Source: Amycolatopsis sp. FDAARGOS 1241 (GTDB taxonomy: Bacteria; Actinomycetota; Actinomycetes; Mycobacteriales; Pseudonocardiaceae). From it: DNA of 64,000 bases. The translations under genes and the position numbers were made by a program. The notes beneath the pieces were generated by a model. That model was given only the letters and a program-made list of their open reading frames with translations, was not told where the DNA came from and made no database searches. Below, in pieces: positions 14,985-22,716 of the stretch (its first letter is position 1; the number at the start of each line of letters is the position of its first letter). Location: positions 3,596,001 to 3,660,000 of the forward strand of contig NZ_CP069526.1 in assembly GCF_016889705.1 (NCBI RefSeq), in the 5' to 3' direction.

Positions 14985-16256
14985 TCAGTCGTTGCCGGGG
15001 CTGTCCTCGTGGGGGCCGGAGAGCCAGCGGGCGGCGAGCAGCCCTGAGGCGGCGGTGAGGACCGCGGCCGCGATGATCGTCGCGTTGAGCCCGAGGGCGT
15101 CGGCGAGGAGGCCGGCGAGGAGGGCGCCGGCCGCGTAGCCGGTGTCGCGCCAGAAGCGGTAGGTGCCGAGGGCAATGGCGCGCCAGGAGGGGTGTGCGTG
15201 GTCCGAGATGGCGGCGATGAGTGTCGGGTAAACCATGGCGGTGCCGAGCCCCAGGGCGGTTGCGGAGAGGACCCCGGCGAGCAGCGGCCAGTGCAGCAGG
15301 GCCAAGGCGAGGACGAAGCCGGCGGCTTGGACGAGCATGCCGGACACGATGAGGGGTTTGCGGCCGATGCGGTCGGACAGCTGGCCGATGGGGATCTGGC
15401 CGAGGCCCCACAGCAGGGGGTAGAGCCCTTTGATCAGGCCGACGGCGGCGAACCCGAGGCCGTGGTCGGTGAACAGCAGGGGGAACACGCCCCAGGTGAG
15501 GCCGTCGTTGAGGTTGTTGACGAAGCCGGCTTGGCTGGCGCCGCGTAGGGGGCGGAGACGCCAGGTGGTGCGGGCGAAGGTGGCGGCGAGGCCGGTGTGC
15601 GTGCGGGCGCCGGGGCTGGGGTGCTGCGCGAGTTCGAGTGCGACGTGGGCGGCGGTGTCGCGGACGACGAGGGACAGCCCGAGGCCCGCGGCGACGAAGA
15701 CGACACCGATGAGTTCGGGGATCGGGCGCAGGCCGTGGGTGGTGGCGAGGTAGCCGGTGAGCAGCGCGACCCCGCCGACGGCGACGTAGCCGGCGGCTTC
15801 GTTGAGCCCGGTGGCGAGGCCGCGGCGGGCGGGGCCGACGAGGTCGATCTTCATGTTGACGGTCATGGACCACGTCAGGCCCTGGTTGAGGCCGAGGAGC
15901 ACGTTGGCGGCGACGAGCCAGCCCCAGGCGGGTGCCCAGGCGAGGGCGAACGGGACGGGGATGCCCAGAAGCCAGCCGGTGATCAGCAGCCGGCGGCGGG
16001 TGTAGCGGGCCGTGAGGGCGCCGGCGGCGAGGTTTGTGGCCGCTTTGGTCAGGCCGAAGGCGATGATGAACGAGAAGACGGCGAGATCGCTGGTCAAGCC
16101 GAAGGTCTCGGTGCCGATGAGGGGCATCGTGGTGCGTTCGAGCCCGACGAGGGCACCGACGCAGACGTTGACGACGACGAGCAGGCTGAACTGCAGCCAG
16201 TTCTCCCGGAGGCCGAGCCGGACGGGCGCGGCGGCGTGGGTGGCGGCGTTGTTCAC
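14985..16256 (-). CDS. MFS transporter coupled to the persulfide dioxygenase gene
   Basis: The 423-residue protein has about 12 hydrophobic segments and MFS loops such as ALTARYTRRRLLITGW after helix 3 and GQLSDRIGRKPLIVSG near the middle. That pattern fits a proton-driven exporter or importer. The GTG at 16256 overlaps the stop of the upstream MBL-rhodanese gene (GTGA), so it is translationally coupled to it. The pairing suggests transport of a sulfur oxyanion or thiol product. It is also adjacent, tail to head, to the ArsR-ArsC fusion operon, so a metalloid role cannot be excluded. The substrate cannot be read from sequence. Confidence 0.82.
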   Translation of the reverse strand: MNNAATHAAAPVRLGLRENWLQFSLLVVVNVCVGALVGLERTTMPLIGTETFGLTSDLAVFSFIIAFGLTKAATNLAAGALTARYTRRRLLITGWLLGIPVPFALAWAPAWGWLVAANVLLGLNQGLTWSMTVNMKIDLVGPARRGLATGLNEAAGYVAVGGVALLTGYLATTHGLRPIPELIGVVFVAAGLGLSLVVRDTAAHVALELAQHPSPGARTHTGLAATFARTTWRLRPLRGASQAGFVNNLNDGLTWGVFPLLFTDHGLGFAAVGLIKGLYPLLWGLGQIPIGQLSDRIGRKPLIVSGMLVQAAGFVLALALLHWPLLAGVLSATALGLGTAMVYPTLIAAISDHAHPSWRAIALGTYRFWRDTGYAAGALLAGLLADALGLNATIIAAAVLTAASGLLAARWLSGPHEDSPGND

Positions 16257-17626
16257 CGTGGCCCGTCGCCGGCCGCGAGACGCAGGTCGTGGGCGCGTGC
16301 GTAGTCGGCCGGACCTCCATTGAGGACGGTCACGTCGGTGCGTCCGGCGCGTTCGAGGACGCTGGCGGCGGTCATGGCCCGCTCGCCGTGGCCACACGCG
16401 ATCATCGCGTCCGGCGGGACGTCGGCCGCGTGTGCGGCGAGAGACCCGAGTTCCAGGTGCATGGCGGTGGGCACGTGGCCGGCACGGTATTCAGTGGCTT
16501 GCCGCACGTCGAGATACGTCTGCCCGCCGGTGTGGGCGGGGTCGGCGAAGACGGTGGTTTGGCGCGGGCCGTCCTCGGCACTCCACGCGGCCATGCCGCC
16601 GGCCAGGTGGCCCACGAGGCGTTCGTAGCCGATTTTGTAGGCCGGCCACACGAGGTCGCTCACCTGCTGGTCCGGGTTGCGCACGAACACGAGCGGCGCG
16701 GTGTCCGGCAGTAGCCAGCCAAGCCAGGTGGCGAACTGGTCCCGGAGCGGGATGGAGAGGGCGCCGCGGATGTGGCCGGCGGCGAAGTCGGCCGCCGGGC
16801 GCACGTCGACGACGTGGCCACCGGCGGCGAGGTGGGCGCGGACGTCGGCGGCCGTGAGCGCGGGCAGCGCGGGGGTGCCGGCCACGACGGCGGGCCCGCG
16901 GCGGTTGACCTCGGCCAGGCGCTCGAAGTAGCGCGGGTAGGTGCCGAAGCCGGCGACGAGCGCCCGGACGAACGTGTCTTCGTCGGGTGCGGCCAGCAGC
17001 GGGTTGGCGTGCTTCTGCGCTCCGATGGTGGTGGTGCGGTCGGTGCCCGGTGGGGCCGAGCAGAACGAGCCGGCGCCGTGGGTGGGCCAGACGTCGACGT
17101 CGTCGGGCAGAGTGATCAGCCGGTGCAGTGAGCGGTACTGGGCGCGGGCGAGCTCCTCGGTGCGGTCGGCGCCGAGCAGATCGGTGCGGGCGGCGGAGTT
17201 CACGATCAGGGACCCGCCGGTGAACACGCCGAGTTCGCGGGCGCCGTCGAGCAGCAGGAACGCCAGGTGCTCGTCGGTGTGTCCCGGAGTGGCCAGGGCG
17301 CGCAGGGTGAGCCCGCCGAGGTCGACCTCGTTGCCGTCCGTGAGCCCGGTGTGCGGGAACTCCCGCTTCCCCGCGGCCGAAGCCAGCACCGTCGCGCCGT
17401 GGTCGTGGCCCAGTTGCACGGCGCCGGAGAGGAAGTCCGCGTGCAGGTGGGTGTCGGCGGCGAATGCGATCCGCAGGCCGTGCCCGGCCGCGGCGGCGCG
17501 CAGGTCGCGCAGGTCGCGGCCGGCGTCCACGGCCAGCGCCCGGCCGTCGCCGAGGTCCACGAGGTAGGAGCTGTTGCCGAGGCCCTCGTCGATCAACGGG
17601 ATCAGGTGCTCGGTGGAGAAGCTCAC
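16253..17626 (-). CDS. CstB-like persulfide dioxygenase-rhodanese fusion
   Basis: The 457-residue protein has an N-terminal metallo-beta-lactamase domain of the persulfide dioxygenase type (about 1-240): THLHADFLSG near 59, PGHTDEH near 114 and PTHGAGSFC near 180. Two rhodanese domains follow. The first (about 258-345) has no active-site Cys (LVFVRNPDQQ), and the second (about 352-455) has ACGHGERA with the catalytic Cys. The family oxidises persulfides of low-molecular-weight thiols with oxygen and transfers sulfur to sulfite. The ATG at 17626 has a GGAGG in the preceding bases. It is divergent from an ArsR-rhodanese regulator across a 78-bp gap and heads an operon with an MFS gene. Confidence 0.86.
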   Translation of the reverse strand: MSFSTEHLIPLIDEGLGNSSYLVDLGDGRALAVDAGRDLRDLRAAAAGHGLRIAFAADTHLHADFLSGAVQLGHDHGATVLASAAGKREFPHTGLTDGNEVDLGGLTLRALATPGHTDEHLAFLLLDGARELGVFTGGSLIVNSAARTDLLGADRTEELARAQYRSLHRLITLPDDVDVWPTHGAGSFCSAPPGTDRTTTIGAQKHANPLLAAPDEDTFVRALVAGFGTYPRYFERLAEVNRRGPAVVAGTPALPALTAADVRAHLAAGGHVVDVRPAADFAAGHIRGALSIPLRDQFATWLGWLLPDTAPLVFVRNPDQQVSDLVWPAYKIGYERLVGHLAGGMAAWSAEDGPRQTTVFADPAHTGGQTYLDVRQATEYRAGHVPTAMHLELGSLAAHAADVPPDAMIACGHGERAMTAASVLERAGRTDVTVLNGGPADYARAHDLRLAAGDGPR

Positions 17627-17679
17627 GACATGCCTCCTCGTGGTCGCGTCGGTCCGTCCCCCGCGTTGAGCTACGATAT

Positions 17680-17695
17680 TCCATGGATTAATGGA
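17680..17695. promoter_or_regulatory. divergent operator between persulfide genes and the ArsR-rhodanese regulator
   Basis: TCCAT at 17680-17684 and ATGGA at 17691-17695 form an inverted repeat with a 6-bp AT-rich spacer, extended by flanking TAT/ATA bases. This is the only AT-rich symmetrical patch in the 78-bp divergent region, so it is the likely binding site of the ArsR-type regulator for both directions. Confidence 0.5.
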
Positions 17696-17704
17696 GGATA
17701 GTGC

Positions 17705-18421
17705 ATGAGCAGGCGTGACGGAGTCGATTCAGCCGCGAAGTCCCGGGCGAAGGCCGAGCTGTACGAGGCGTTCGCGGCCAGCGGCAAGGCGCTGGCCAAC
17801 GGCACCCGGCTGGAGCTGCTGGACCTGCTCGCGCAGGGTGAGCGGTCAGTGGACGCGCTCGCGGCGGCGGCCGGGCTCAACCTCACCACCGCGTCGGCGC
17901 ATCTGCAGACGCTCAAACAGGCGGGGTTCGTGGCGACCCGCCGCGACGGCGTGCGCGTGCACTACCGGCTCGCCGGCGACGACGTCGCCCGGCTGTTCGC
18001 ACTGCTGCGCACGGTCGCTTTCACGCACCAGGCCGCGGTTCCTCCCGCCCGCGCCGCCTACCTCGGAGTCGACGGCGCCGGGACCGATCCGGCGCGCGCC
18101 ACCGAGATCACCCGCGAACAGCTGCGGGTCCGCGCCGCGGCGGGTGAGGTGGTGGTGCTGGACGTGCGCCCGGTCCACGAGTACGCCGCCGGCCACATCC
18201 CCGGCGCGGTCAGCATCCCGGTCGAGGAGCTGGCCGAGCGGATCACCGAATTGCCCGAGGGCACGGAGGTGGTGGTGTACTGCCGCGGCGAGTTCTGCGT
18301 GCTGGCCTACGACGCGGTGCGGCTGCTGACCGACCGCGGCCGCCGCGCCATCCGCCTCGACGACGGCATGCTGGAGTGGCGGCTGGCCGACCTGCCGGTC
18401 GACACCGGCGACGTGGCGTGA
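17705..18421 (+). CDS. ArsR-family regulator fused to a rhodanese domain (sulfur-responsive type)
   Basis: The 238-residue protein joins an ArsR winged helix (about 20-100, with LTTASAHLQTLKQAGFV as recognition helix) to a rhodanese domain (about 125-232). The rhodanese active loop is CRGEFC, so a catalytic Cys is present, with a second Cys five residues on. Related fusions sense persulfide or reactive sulfur through the rhodanese part and derepress sulfur-oxidation genes. The ATG at 17705 follows GGAGG. It is divergent from the persulfide dioxygenase-MFS operon, its probable target, with an inverted repeat between them. The exact inducer is inferred from neighbours. Confidence 0.86.
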   Translation: MSRRDGVDSAAKSRAKAELYEAFAASGKALANGTRLELLDLLAQGERSVDALAAAAGLNLTTASAHLQTLKQAGFVATRRDGVRVHYRLAGDDVARLFALLRTVAFTHQAAVPPARAAYLGVDGAGTDPARATEITREQLRVRAAAGEVVVLDVRPVHEYAAGHIPGAVSIPVEELAERITELPEGTEVVVYCRGEFCVLAYDAVRLLTDRGRRAIRLDDGMLEWRLADLPVDTGDVA

Positions 18422-18511
18422 GCACAAGGATCGGCCACTGGCCGGCGGCGATTTCGGTCGCGTCACTCGAAATCCGGACGTCGAAGGCCGCCCGGTGAGG
18501 TGCTGCGTCCG

Positions 18512-18844
18512 TCAGCCGCGCGGCGCAGACATGATCACGCCGACTCCGGCGAGGCAGCTGAGCGCGCAGATGACGTCGAAGTGGTCGGGCCGGTAGCCGT
18601 CGGCGAGCACGCCCCGCACAAGGGATCCCGCGACGAACAAGCCACCGTAGGCGGCGAGGATGCGGCCGTACTGGTCGTCGGGTTGCCGGTCGCGACGAAC
18701 CCCGTAGCGGCCCGGCGCGAGGGGCCCGCCGGCGAGCCAGGGTCAGCCGCGGTGTCCGCGATCTCCGCGCCACACCAGCCGAGTGCCGCCGATTTCGAAG
18801 GTCACGGCCACCACGAACAGCCCGATCGAACGCAGAACGAGCAC
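18512..18844 (-). pseudogene. decayed ynfA-type small membrane protein gene
   Basis: The N-terminal part (VLVLRSIGLFVVAVTFEIGG) and the C-terminal part ([17 protein letters not shown] through [10 protein letters not shown]) match the UPF0060/YnfA four-helix family of about 108 residues. An in-frame TGA follows HRG, and the stretch between reads out of family register through compensating indels. The gene therefore cannot give a full product. It lies just downstream of a decayed merR-type regulator in the same direction. The two may once have formed a metal or drug efflux pair. Confidence 0.6.
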
Positions 18845-18878
18845 GGACAACCCTTTCGGGAAGCCAGGGATACCGCCA

Positions 18879-19560
18879 CGTCAGTGGAGCGGTGCCGAAC
18901 ACGTCGGCCGGCAGGCCGGCTGCTTCGGCCGGCGCGCGGACCTCGAACTCCAGCCCGCCGCCGGCCACCCGCAGCGTGAAGGTGAAGAACGCGCAGCACT
19001 CCTGCTCGGCGGCGGCCAGGTCGGCCACGCGGCCCGCCGATACGGCCGGGGAGCCGGAGCTTCAGCCCGCCGTCGACGGACCGGCGCTCGGGGCCCGCGA
19101 GCAGTGCCCGCCACTGCGTGCTGCGCCCGGCCTGGTCGTTGCCGGTCAGTGCGCACGCGATCGGGACAGGCTTGGCCGGCGCACGCTGACGTCGGTCGCC
19201 GGTTGTTCCCGGTGCAGGAAGCCGCACCCGGGTTCGCAGCGCCCCGGGCGGGGGGCCCGCGATCTCGGTCAGCGCTTCGCACAGGCGCTCGCTGAACGCC
19301 GCGTGCCCGGCGGCGCGCTGTTCGGCCTCCTCGATGCGGGCGAGCGGCATCGGACGCAGCCGGGCGCGCACGTCGGTGCACAGCGCGTGTTCCCAGACCG
19401 GGGGGAGTTCCAGGATCTCGTCCAGGAGCAGGCCGAGGTGTTGCCCGAGGCGATGAACTCCAGCCGGTGCACCGACTCGTCGTCGTAGAGCCGGTAGCCC
19501 GACCCCGACCGCCGCGCCGGAGCAGCCCGGCTGGCTCGAAAACCGGTTCCGACCCGCAAT
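18879..19560 (-). pseudogene. decayed MerR-type regulator with C-terminal ligand domain
   Basis: A frame on the minus strand preserves the second half of a MerR DNA-binding region: GSGYRLYDDESVHRLEF, shifting frame near the LGLLLDEILELP dimer-helix segment. A C-terminal domain found in some actinobacterial MerR proteins follows (CALTGNDQAGRSTQWRALL, then AAAEQECCAFFTFTL). At least two frame changes are needed to read it through, and the first helices of the HTH are missing. It sits upstream of the broken ynfA. Remnant status is well supported. The original ligand is unknown. Confidence 0.6.
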
Positions 19561-19579
19561 GGTCAACTGTTCAGCCCTT

Positions 19580-19593
19580 GCTGATAAATCAGC
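19580..19593. promoter_or_regulatory. CmtR-type operator (14-bp palindrome)
   Basis: GCTGATAAATCAGC has perfect 6-bp arms around two bases and ends 21 bp before the cmtR start. It is AT-rich against its surroundings and matches the short imperfect palindromes bound by ArsR-family metal sensors, so it is the likely autoregulatory site. Confidence 0.6.
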
Positions 19594-19614
19594 GATGGCT
19601 GTACTGTTCGGGAC

Positions 19615-19965
19615 GTGCTGACGTGTGAGACGCGGGGTGCGGCGCTGGCCCGGCTGGGCAAGGCGCTGGCCGACCCGACCCGGTGCCGGATCCTGGTGGC
19701 GCTGCTGGACGGCGTGCACTACCCGGGCCGGCTGGCCGAGCAGCTGGGGCTTTCCCGGTCGAACGTGTCGAACCACCTGGCGTGCCTGCGCGGCTGCGGG
19801 CTCGTGGTCGCGACCTACGAGGGCCGGCAGGTGCGCTACGAACTGGCCGACGTGCACCTGCAGAAGGCGTTGAGCGAGCTCGTGCACGTGGTGCTGGCGG
19901 TCGACCCCGAAGAACCGTGCCTCAACGACGAGCCCGTCGCGGCTTCCGCGAAGGCGGCCCGGTGA
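19615..19965 (+). CDS. cmtR: CmtR-like Cd/Pb-sensing ArsR-family repressor
   Basis: The 116-residue protein closely resembles CmtR of Mycobacterium tuberculosis over its whole length: MLTCETRGAALARLGKALAD at the start, then the recognition region RSNVSNHLACLRGCGLVVAT. The metal ligands Cys57, Cys61 and Cys102 of the known CmtR are all present at the same numbering (HLACLRGCG and EEPCLND), so cadmium or lead sensing is well supported. The start is GTG at 19615. Its stop overlaps the start of a cation exporter (GTGA), and a 14-bp palindrome lies upstream. Metal binding should release DNA and induce both genes. Confidence 0.92.
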   Translation: MLTCETRGAALARLGKALADPTRCRILVALLDGVHYPGRLAEQLGLSRSNVSNHLACLRGCGLVVATYEGRQVRYELADVHLQKALSELVHVVLAVDPEEPCLNDEPVAASAKAAR

Positions 19966-20699
19966 GCGACTCCCGCGAGTCGCTGAACCGGCCGGGGGCC
20001 ACCACGCAGCCGGCGGAGTGCGCGGACGGGTGCTGCGGGCCGGCACCGGTACCGCGGGAAGCGGACGGCTGCTGCGCGGCGCCTCAGGCACCGTCACGGG
20101 TGGCCGCCGCCCGCCGGGCGGTGCTGTCGCGCCGGGTGCGACTGCTGGTCGCGAGCACGATCACCTACAACGTGATCGAAGCGGTCGTGGCGATCCGCGC
20201 CGGCTCGGTCGCGTCCTCGACCGCGTTGATCGGCTTCGGGCTGGACTCGGTGATCGAGGTCGCGTCGGCCGCGGCCGTCGCCTGGCAGTTTTCCGGGCGT
20301 GCTCCCGAGGCACGCGAGCGCGCCGCGTTGAAAGTGATCGCCCTGTCGTTCTTCGCGCTGGCCGCCTACGTGACCGTCGCATCGATCCGCAGCTTGGCGG
20401 GTGCCGAGTCCGCCGAGCACTCGACCGTGGGGATCGTGCTCGCGGCCGTGTCGCTGCTCGTGATGCCGGTCCTTTCCCACGCGCAGCGCCGTGCCGGCCG
20501 CGAACTCGGGTCGGCCAGCGCGGTCGCCGACTCCAAGCAGACTCTCCTGTGCACTTACCTGTCCGGTGTCCTGCTCGCCGGGCTGCTGCTCAACTCGCTG
20601 TTCGGCTGGTCCTGGGCCGACCCGATCGTCGCGCTCGTCATCGCGGCCGTGGCCGTCAAGGAAGGCCGCGAAGCCTGGCGCGGCGAGCGCTGCTGCTGA
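19962..20699 (+). CDS. cation diffusion facilitator-type metal exporter
   Basis: The 245-residue membrane protein has about six hydrophobic segments. Its N-terminal tail holds Cys pairs (ADGCCGP and ADGCCAA), and it ends in CC, both likely metal-binding. Acidic residues sit in helix 2 (IGFGLDSVIE) and helix 5 (ASAVADSKQTLLC), where CDF exporters coordinate the ion. The usual cytoplasmic C-terminal dimer domain is absent, so it is shorter than typical CDF proteins. The GTG start overlaps the cmtR stop, which makes it the regulated effector. It should expel Cd, Pb or Zn from the cytoplasm. Specificity is inferred from the regulator. Confidence 0.85.
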   Translation: MSDSRESLNRPGATTQPAECADGCCGPAPVPREADGCCAAPQAPSRVAAARRAVLSRRVRLLVASTITYNVIEAVVAIRAGSVASSTALIGFGLDSVIEVASAAAVAWQFSGRAPEARERAALKVIALSFFALAAYVTVASIRSLAGAESAEHSTVGIVLAAVSLLVMPVLSHAQRRAGRELGSASAVADSKQTLLCTYLSGVLLAGLLLNSLFGWSWADPIVALVIAAVAVKEGREAWRGERCC

Positions 20700-20785
20700 A
20701 GCGCTGCGGTAGTGGGATAAAACGGCGCCGCGGCGGCCTTCGCCGGCGTTCGCGAACTGGCTAGACTGTCCAGTGAGGTGAAACC

Positions 20786-21991
20786 GTGGTGGACGTCGTC
20801 GTCGCCGGTGGAGGACCCGGTGGGATGCTCCTCGGGTACCTACTGGCGAGGGCCGGGGTCCAGGTGCGGGTGCTGGAGTCGCGGCAGGACTTCGACCGGG
20901 ACTTCCGCGGCGATTCAATGCACCCGTACACGTTGGAACTGCTCGATCGGCTCGGGCTGGCGCAGGAGCTGCTGCGGCTCGACCACTTCAAGGGGCGCTC
21001 GTTTCGCTTCCACACCACGAAAGCCTCTTTCAGCGTCGCGGCGTACGACCGGCTCGACACGCCGTTCGACTACGTCGCCCTGATGCCGCAGGTGCGTTTC
21101 CTCGACTTCCTCGCCGCCGAGGCGGCCCGGCTGCCGGCGTTCTCCCTGGAGATGGGTGCGAAGGTCACCGACCTGCTCACGGACGAAACCGGCGCGGTCG
21201 CGGGAGTCCGGCACCGGCGCGGGGAAATCGGCTGCGAGCTTCTCGTCGGCGCGGACGGGCGCTTCTCCACGGTGCGCCGCCTGGCCGGCCTCCCCGCGCG
21301 ATCGCTCGGCGCCACCACCGACATTCTGTGGTTCCGCCTCCCGCGCGATCCGGCCGACCCGCCCGGCGCCGACCTCGAGCTGTACTACGGACCGGAGAGC
21401 TACCTCGGCGTGCTCGGCGGCGTGCGTGACTGGCAGGTCGGCTACAGCGTCGCGAAAGGCGACTACGCGCGCCTGCGCGAGCGGGGGGTCGAACCGATCC
21501 GCGACTTCGTCAGCACGCGGGTGCCGTGGCTGGCCGACCGCGTGCACCTCCTGACGGACTTCGCCCAGACCACGCTGCTGTCGGTCGACATCTCCCGCGT
21601 GGACCGCTGGTACCGCCCGGGCCTGCTCCTGCTCGGCGATGCCGCCCACGTCATCTCACCCGTCGGCGGCAACGGCATCCTCATGGCCGTGCAGGACGCC
21701 GTCGCCGCGGCCAATCGCCTCGTTCCCGCCTTCCGCCACGGCACCCCGACCACCGATGACCTGGCCGCCATCCAACGCGACCGGCTGCCTGCCATCGAAA
21801 AGGTCCAGGCCCAGCAGGTCCGCGTCGAGCGCCGCTCCGCCCGGGCGCGAGCGCGCGGCCGTGGCGCCGAACCACCCGCCTTCCTGCGCCGCCTGTTCGC
21901 CATCCCGGCTCTGCGCGCGAAAGGCGCCCGGGACAACGCTTACGGCCCCTACCCGCCTCGCCTCGACCCGGTTGTCCTGTCCGCGCACTGA
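20786..21991 (+). CDS. FAD-dependent monooxygenase (PHBH-fold)
   Basis: The 401-residue flavoprotein has the N-terminal dinucleotide motif VVAGGGPGGMLLGYLLARAG, a central DG motif (LLVGADGRFSTVRRLAG) and the second FAD motif GLLLLGDAAHVISPVGGNG. That is the layout of class A flavin hydroxylases. Such enzymes use NAD(P)H and oxygen to hydroxylate an aromatic or polyketide-like substrate in the cytoplasm. The GTG at 20786 starts directly before the FAD motif. A TAGACT-like -10 lies about 20 bp upstream, inside a small ACTGG/CCAGT inverted repeat. It is a single-gene unit here, and the substrate is not evident. Confidence 0.85.
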   Translation: MVDVVVAGGGPGGMLLGYLLARAGVQVRVLESRQDFDRDFRGDSMHPYTLELLDRLGLAQELLRLDHFKGRSFRFHTTKASFSVAAYDRLDTPFDYVALMPQVRFLDFLAAEAARLPAFSLEMGAKVTDLLTDETGAVAGVRHRRGEIGCELLVGADGRFSTVRRLAGLPARSLGATTDILWFRLPRDPADPPGADLELYYGPESYLGVLGGVRDWQVGYSVAKGDYARLRERGVEPIRDFVSTRVPWLADRVHLLTDFAQTTLLSVDISRVDRWYRPGLLLLGDAAHVISPVGGNGILMAVQDAVAAANRLVPAFRHGTPTTDDLAAIQRDRLPAIEKVQAQQVRVERRSARARARGRGAEPPAFLRRLFAIPALRAKGARDNAYGPYPPRLDPVVLSAH

Positions 21992-22040
21992 ACACGACCG
22001 GCCGGTGCGGCGGGTGCGGGCAGGTTCGTGCCGGAGATCG

Positions 22041-22319
22041 TCAGCGGGTCCAGTGGCACCCCCGGCGCCGGTAGGGGCGGTGGCGCAGCCGGCCCCACCG
22101 GAAGTACGCGAGCGGCCCGGCGAAGTTGACGGCGATCATCGCCGCCCACAGGGCTTTCGGGCCGCGGACCTGATCCGCCTGCCGGTGCGCGAGGTCCCAC
22201 CAGGCCATCGCGGCCAGGGCGAGCTGCACTGCCGCAGCGCCCGCCACGACCAGCCGCTCGACGGGGGACAGGTCGGCCCACCTCCGCCGGCCGGTGCGCG
22301 CGGCTCCGCGCGGGTTCAC
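22041..22319 (-). CDS. small PLDc_N-domain membrane protein
   Basis: The 92-residue protein has two hydrophobic segments (VVAGAAAVQLALAAMAWW and ALWAAMIAVNFAGPLAYF). Between them lies DLAHRQADQVRGPK, followed by a terminal FRWGR, the hallmark of the PLDc_N domain found in short actinobacterial membrane proteins and ahead of cardiolipin synthases. The GTG at 22319 has no strong ribosome-binding site, so a later start cannot be excluded. It lies next to a GAPDH remnant and a SHOCT-domain protein. Function is unknown. Confidence 0.75.
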   Translation of the reverse strand: MNPRGAARTGRRRWADLSPVERLVVAGAAAVQLALAAMAWWDLAHRQADQVRGPKALWAAMIAVNFAGPLAYFRWGRLRHRPYRRRGCHWTR

Positions 22320-22431
22320 AGCACACCAGCTCGATGAGTTGCCGGCAGCACGCGTGGCTCCCTTCGTTGTCGTACCACCCGAACACCCCGCCGGCGCGAC
22401 CGTCGGTCTTCGTGCGGCCCGCGTCGAACAC
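22320..22431 (-). pseudogene. C-terminal remnant of glyceraldehyde-3-phosphate dehydrogenase
   Basis: A minus-strand frame reads GGVFGWYDNEGSHACCRQLIELV, recognisable as the near-terminal GAPDH motif (normally KV-WYDNEWGYS-R-DLV) with several substitutions. Nothing else of the enzyme is visible. It is read through into the next gene without its own stop, so it is debris rather than a gene. Confidence 0.45.
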
Positions 22432-22461
22432 GCTCGGCGCGGGGTCGCCGCCGACCGGGGT

Positions 22462-22695
22462 TCAGCGCCCGAGCGCGGCGCGCCGGCGTTCGTACTCGTC
22501 CTGGTCGATCTCCCCGCGGGCGAACCGCTCGCGCAGGATCCCCAGGGCTCGATCTTCCTCCGAAGTGGGCTTCGGAGCCCGCCGGACCAGCAGCGTGCCG
22601 AGGATCCCGGCGACGGCGAGCACGACCAGCAGCCCGATGATCACCAGGACGAGTCCGACCCAGCCGCCTCCTTCTCCGTAGTGCCAGTAAGGCAT
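22462..22695 (-). CDS. SHOCT-domain small membrane protein
   Basis: The 77-residue protein has one membrane helix (VGLVLVIIGLLVVLAVAGIL, about 13-32) and a C-terminal SHOCT motif (ALGILRERFARGEIDQDEYERR, about 48-70). Such proteins occur widely in actinomycetes and probably oligomerise at the membrane. Their function is unknown. The ATG at 22695 is preferred over a GTG nine bases earlier, because AGAGG lies 8 bp before the ATG and would abut the GTG. It follows the third nitroreductase gene by 21 bp in the same direction, so they may be co-transcribed. Confidence 0.82.
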   Translation of the reverse strand: MPYWHYGEGGGWVGLVLVIIGLLVVLAVAGILGTLLVRRAPKPTSEEDRALGILRERFARGEIDQDEYERRRAALGR

Positions 22696-22716
22696 TTCGC
22701 CCACCTCTCGTTCCGG

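Noticed and set aside
18243..19028. A 261-codon minus-strand frame as an intact gene
   Set aside because: Only its first 50 codons match anything (tail of the MerR-type regulator). The rest is shadow of the ynfA remnant and the ArsR-rhodanese gene.
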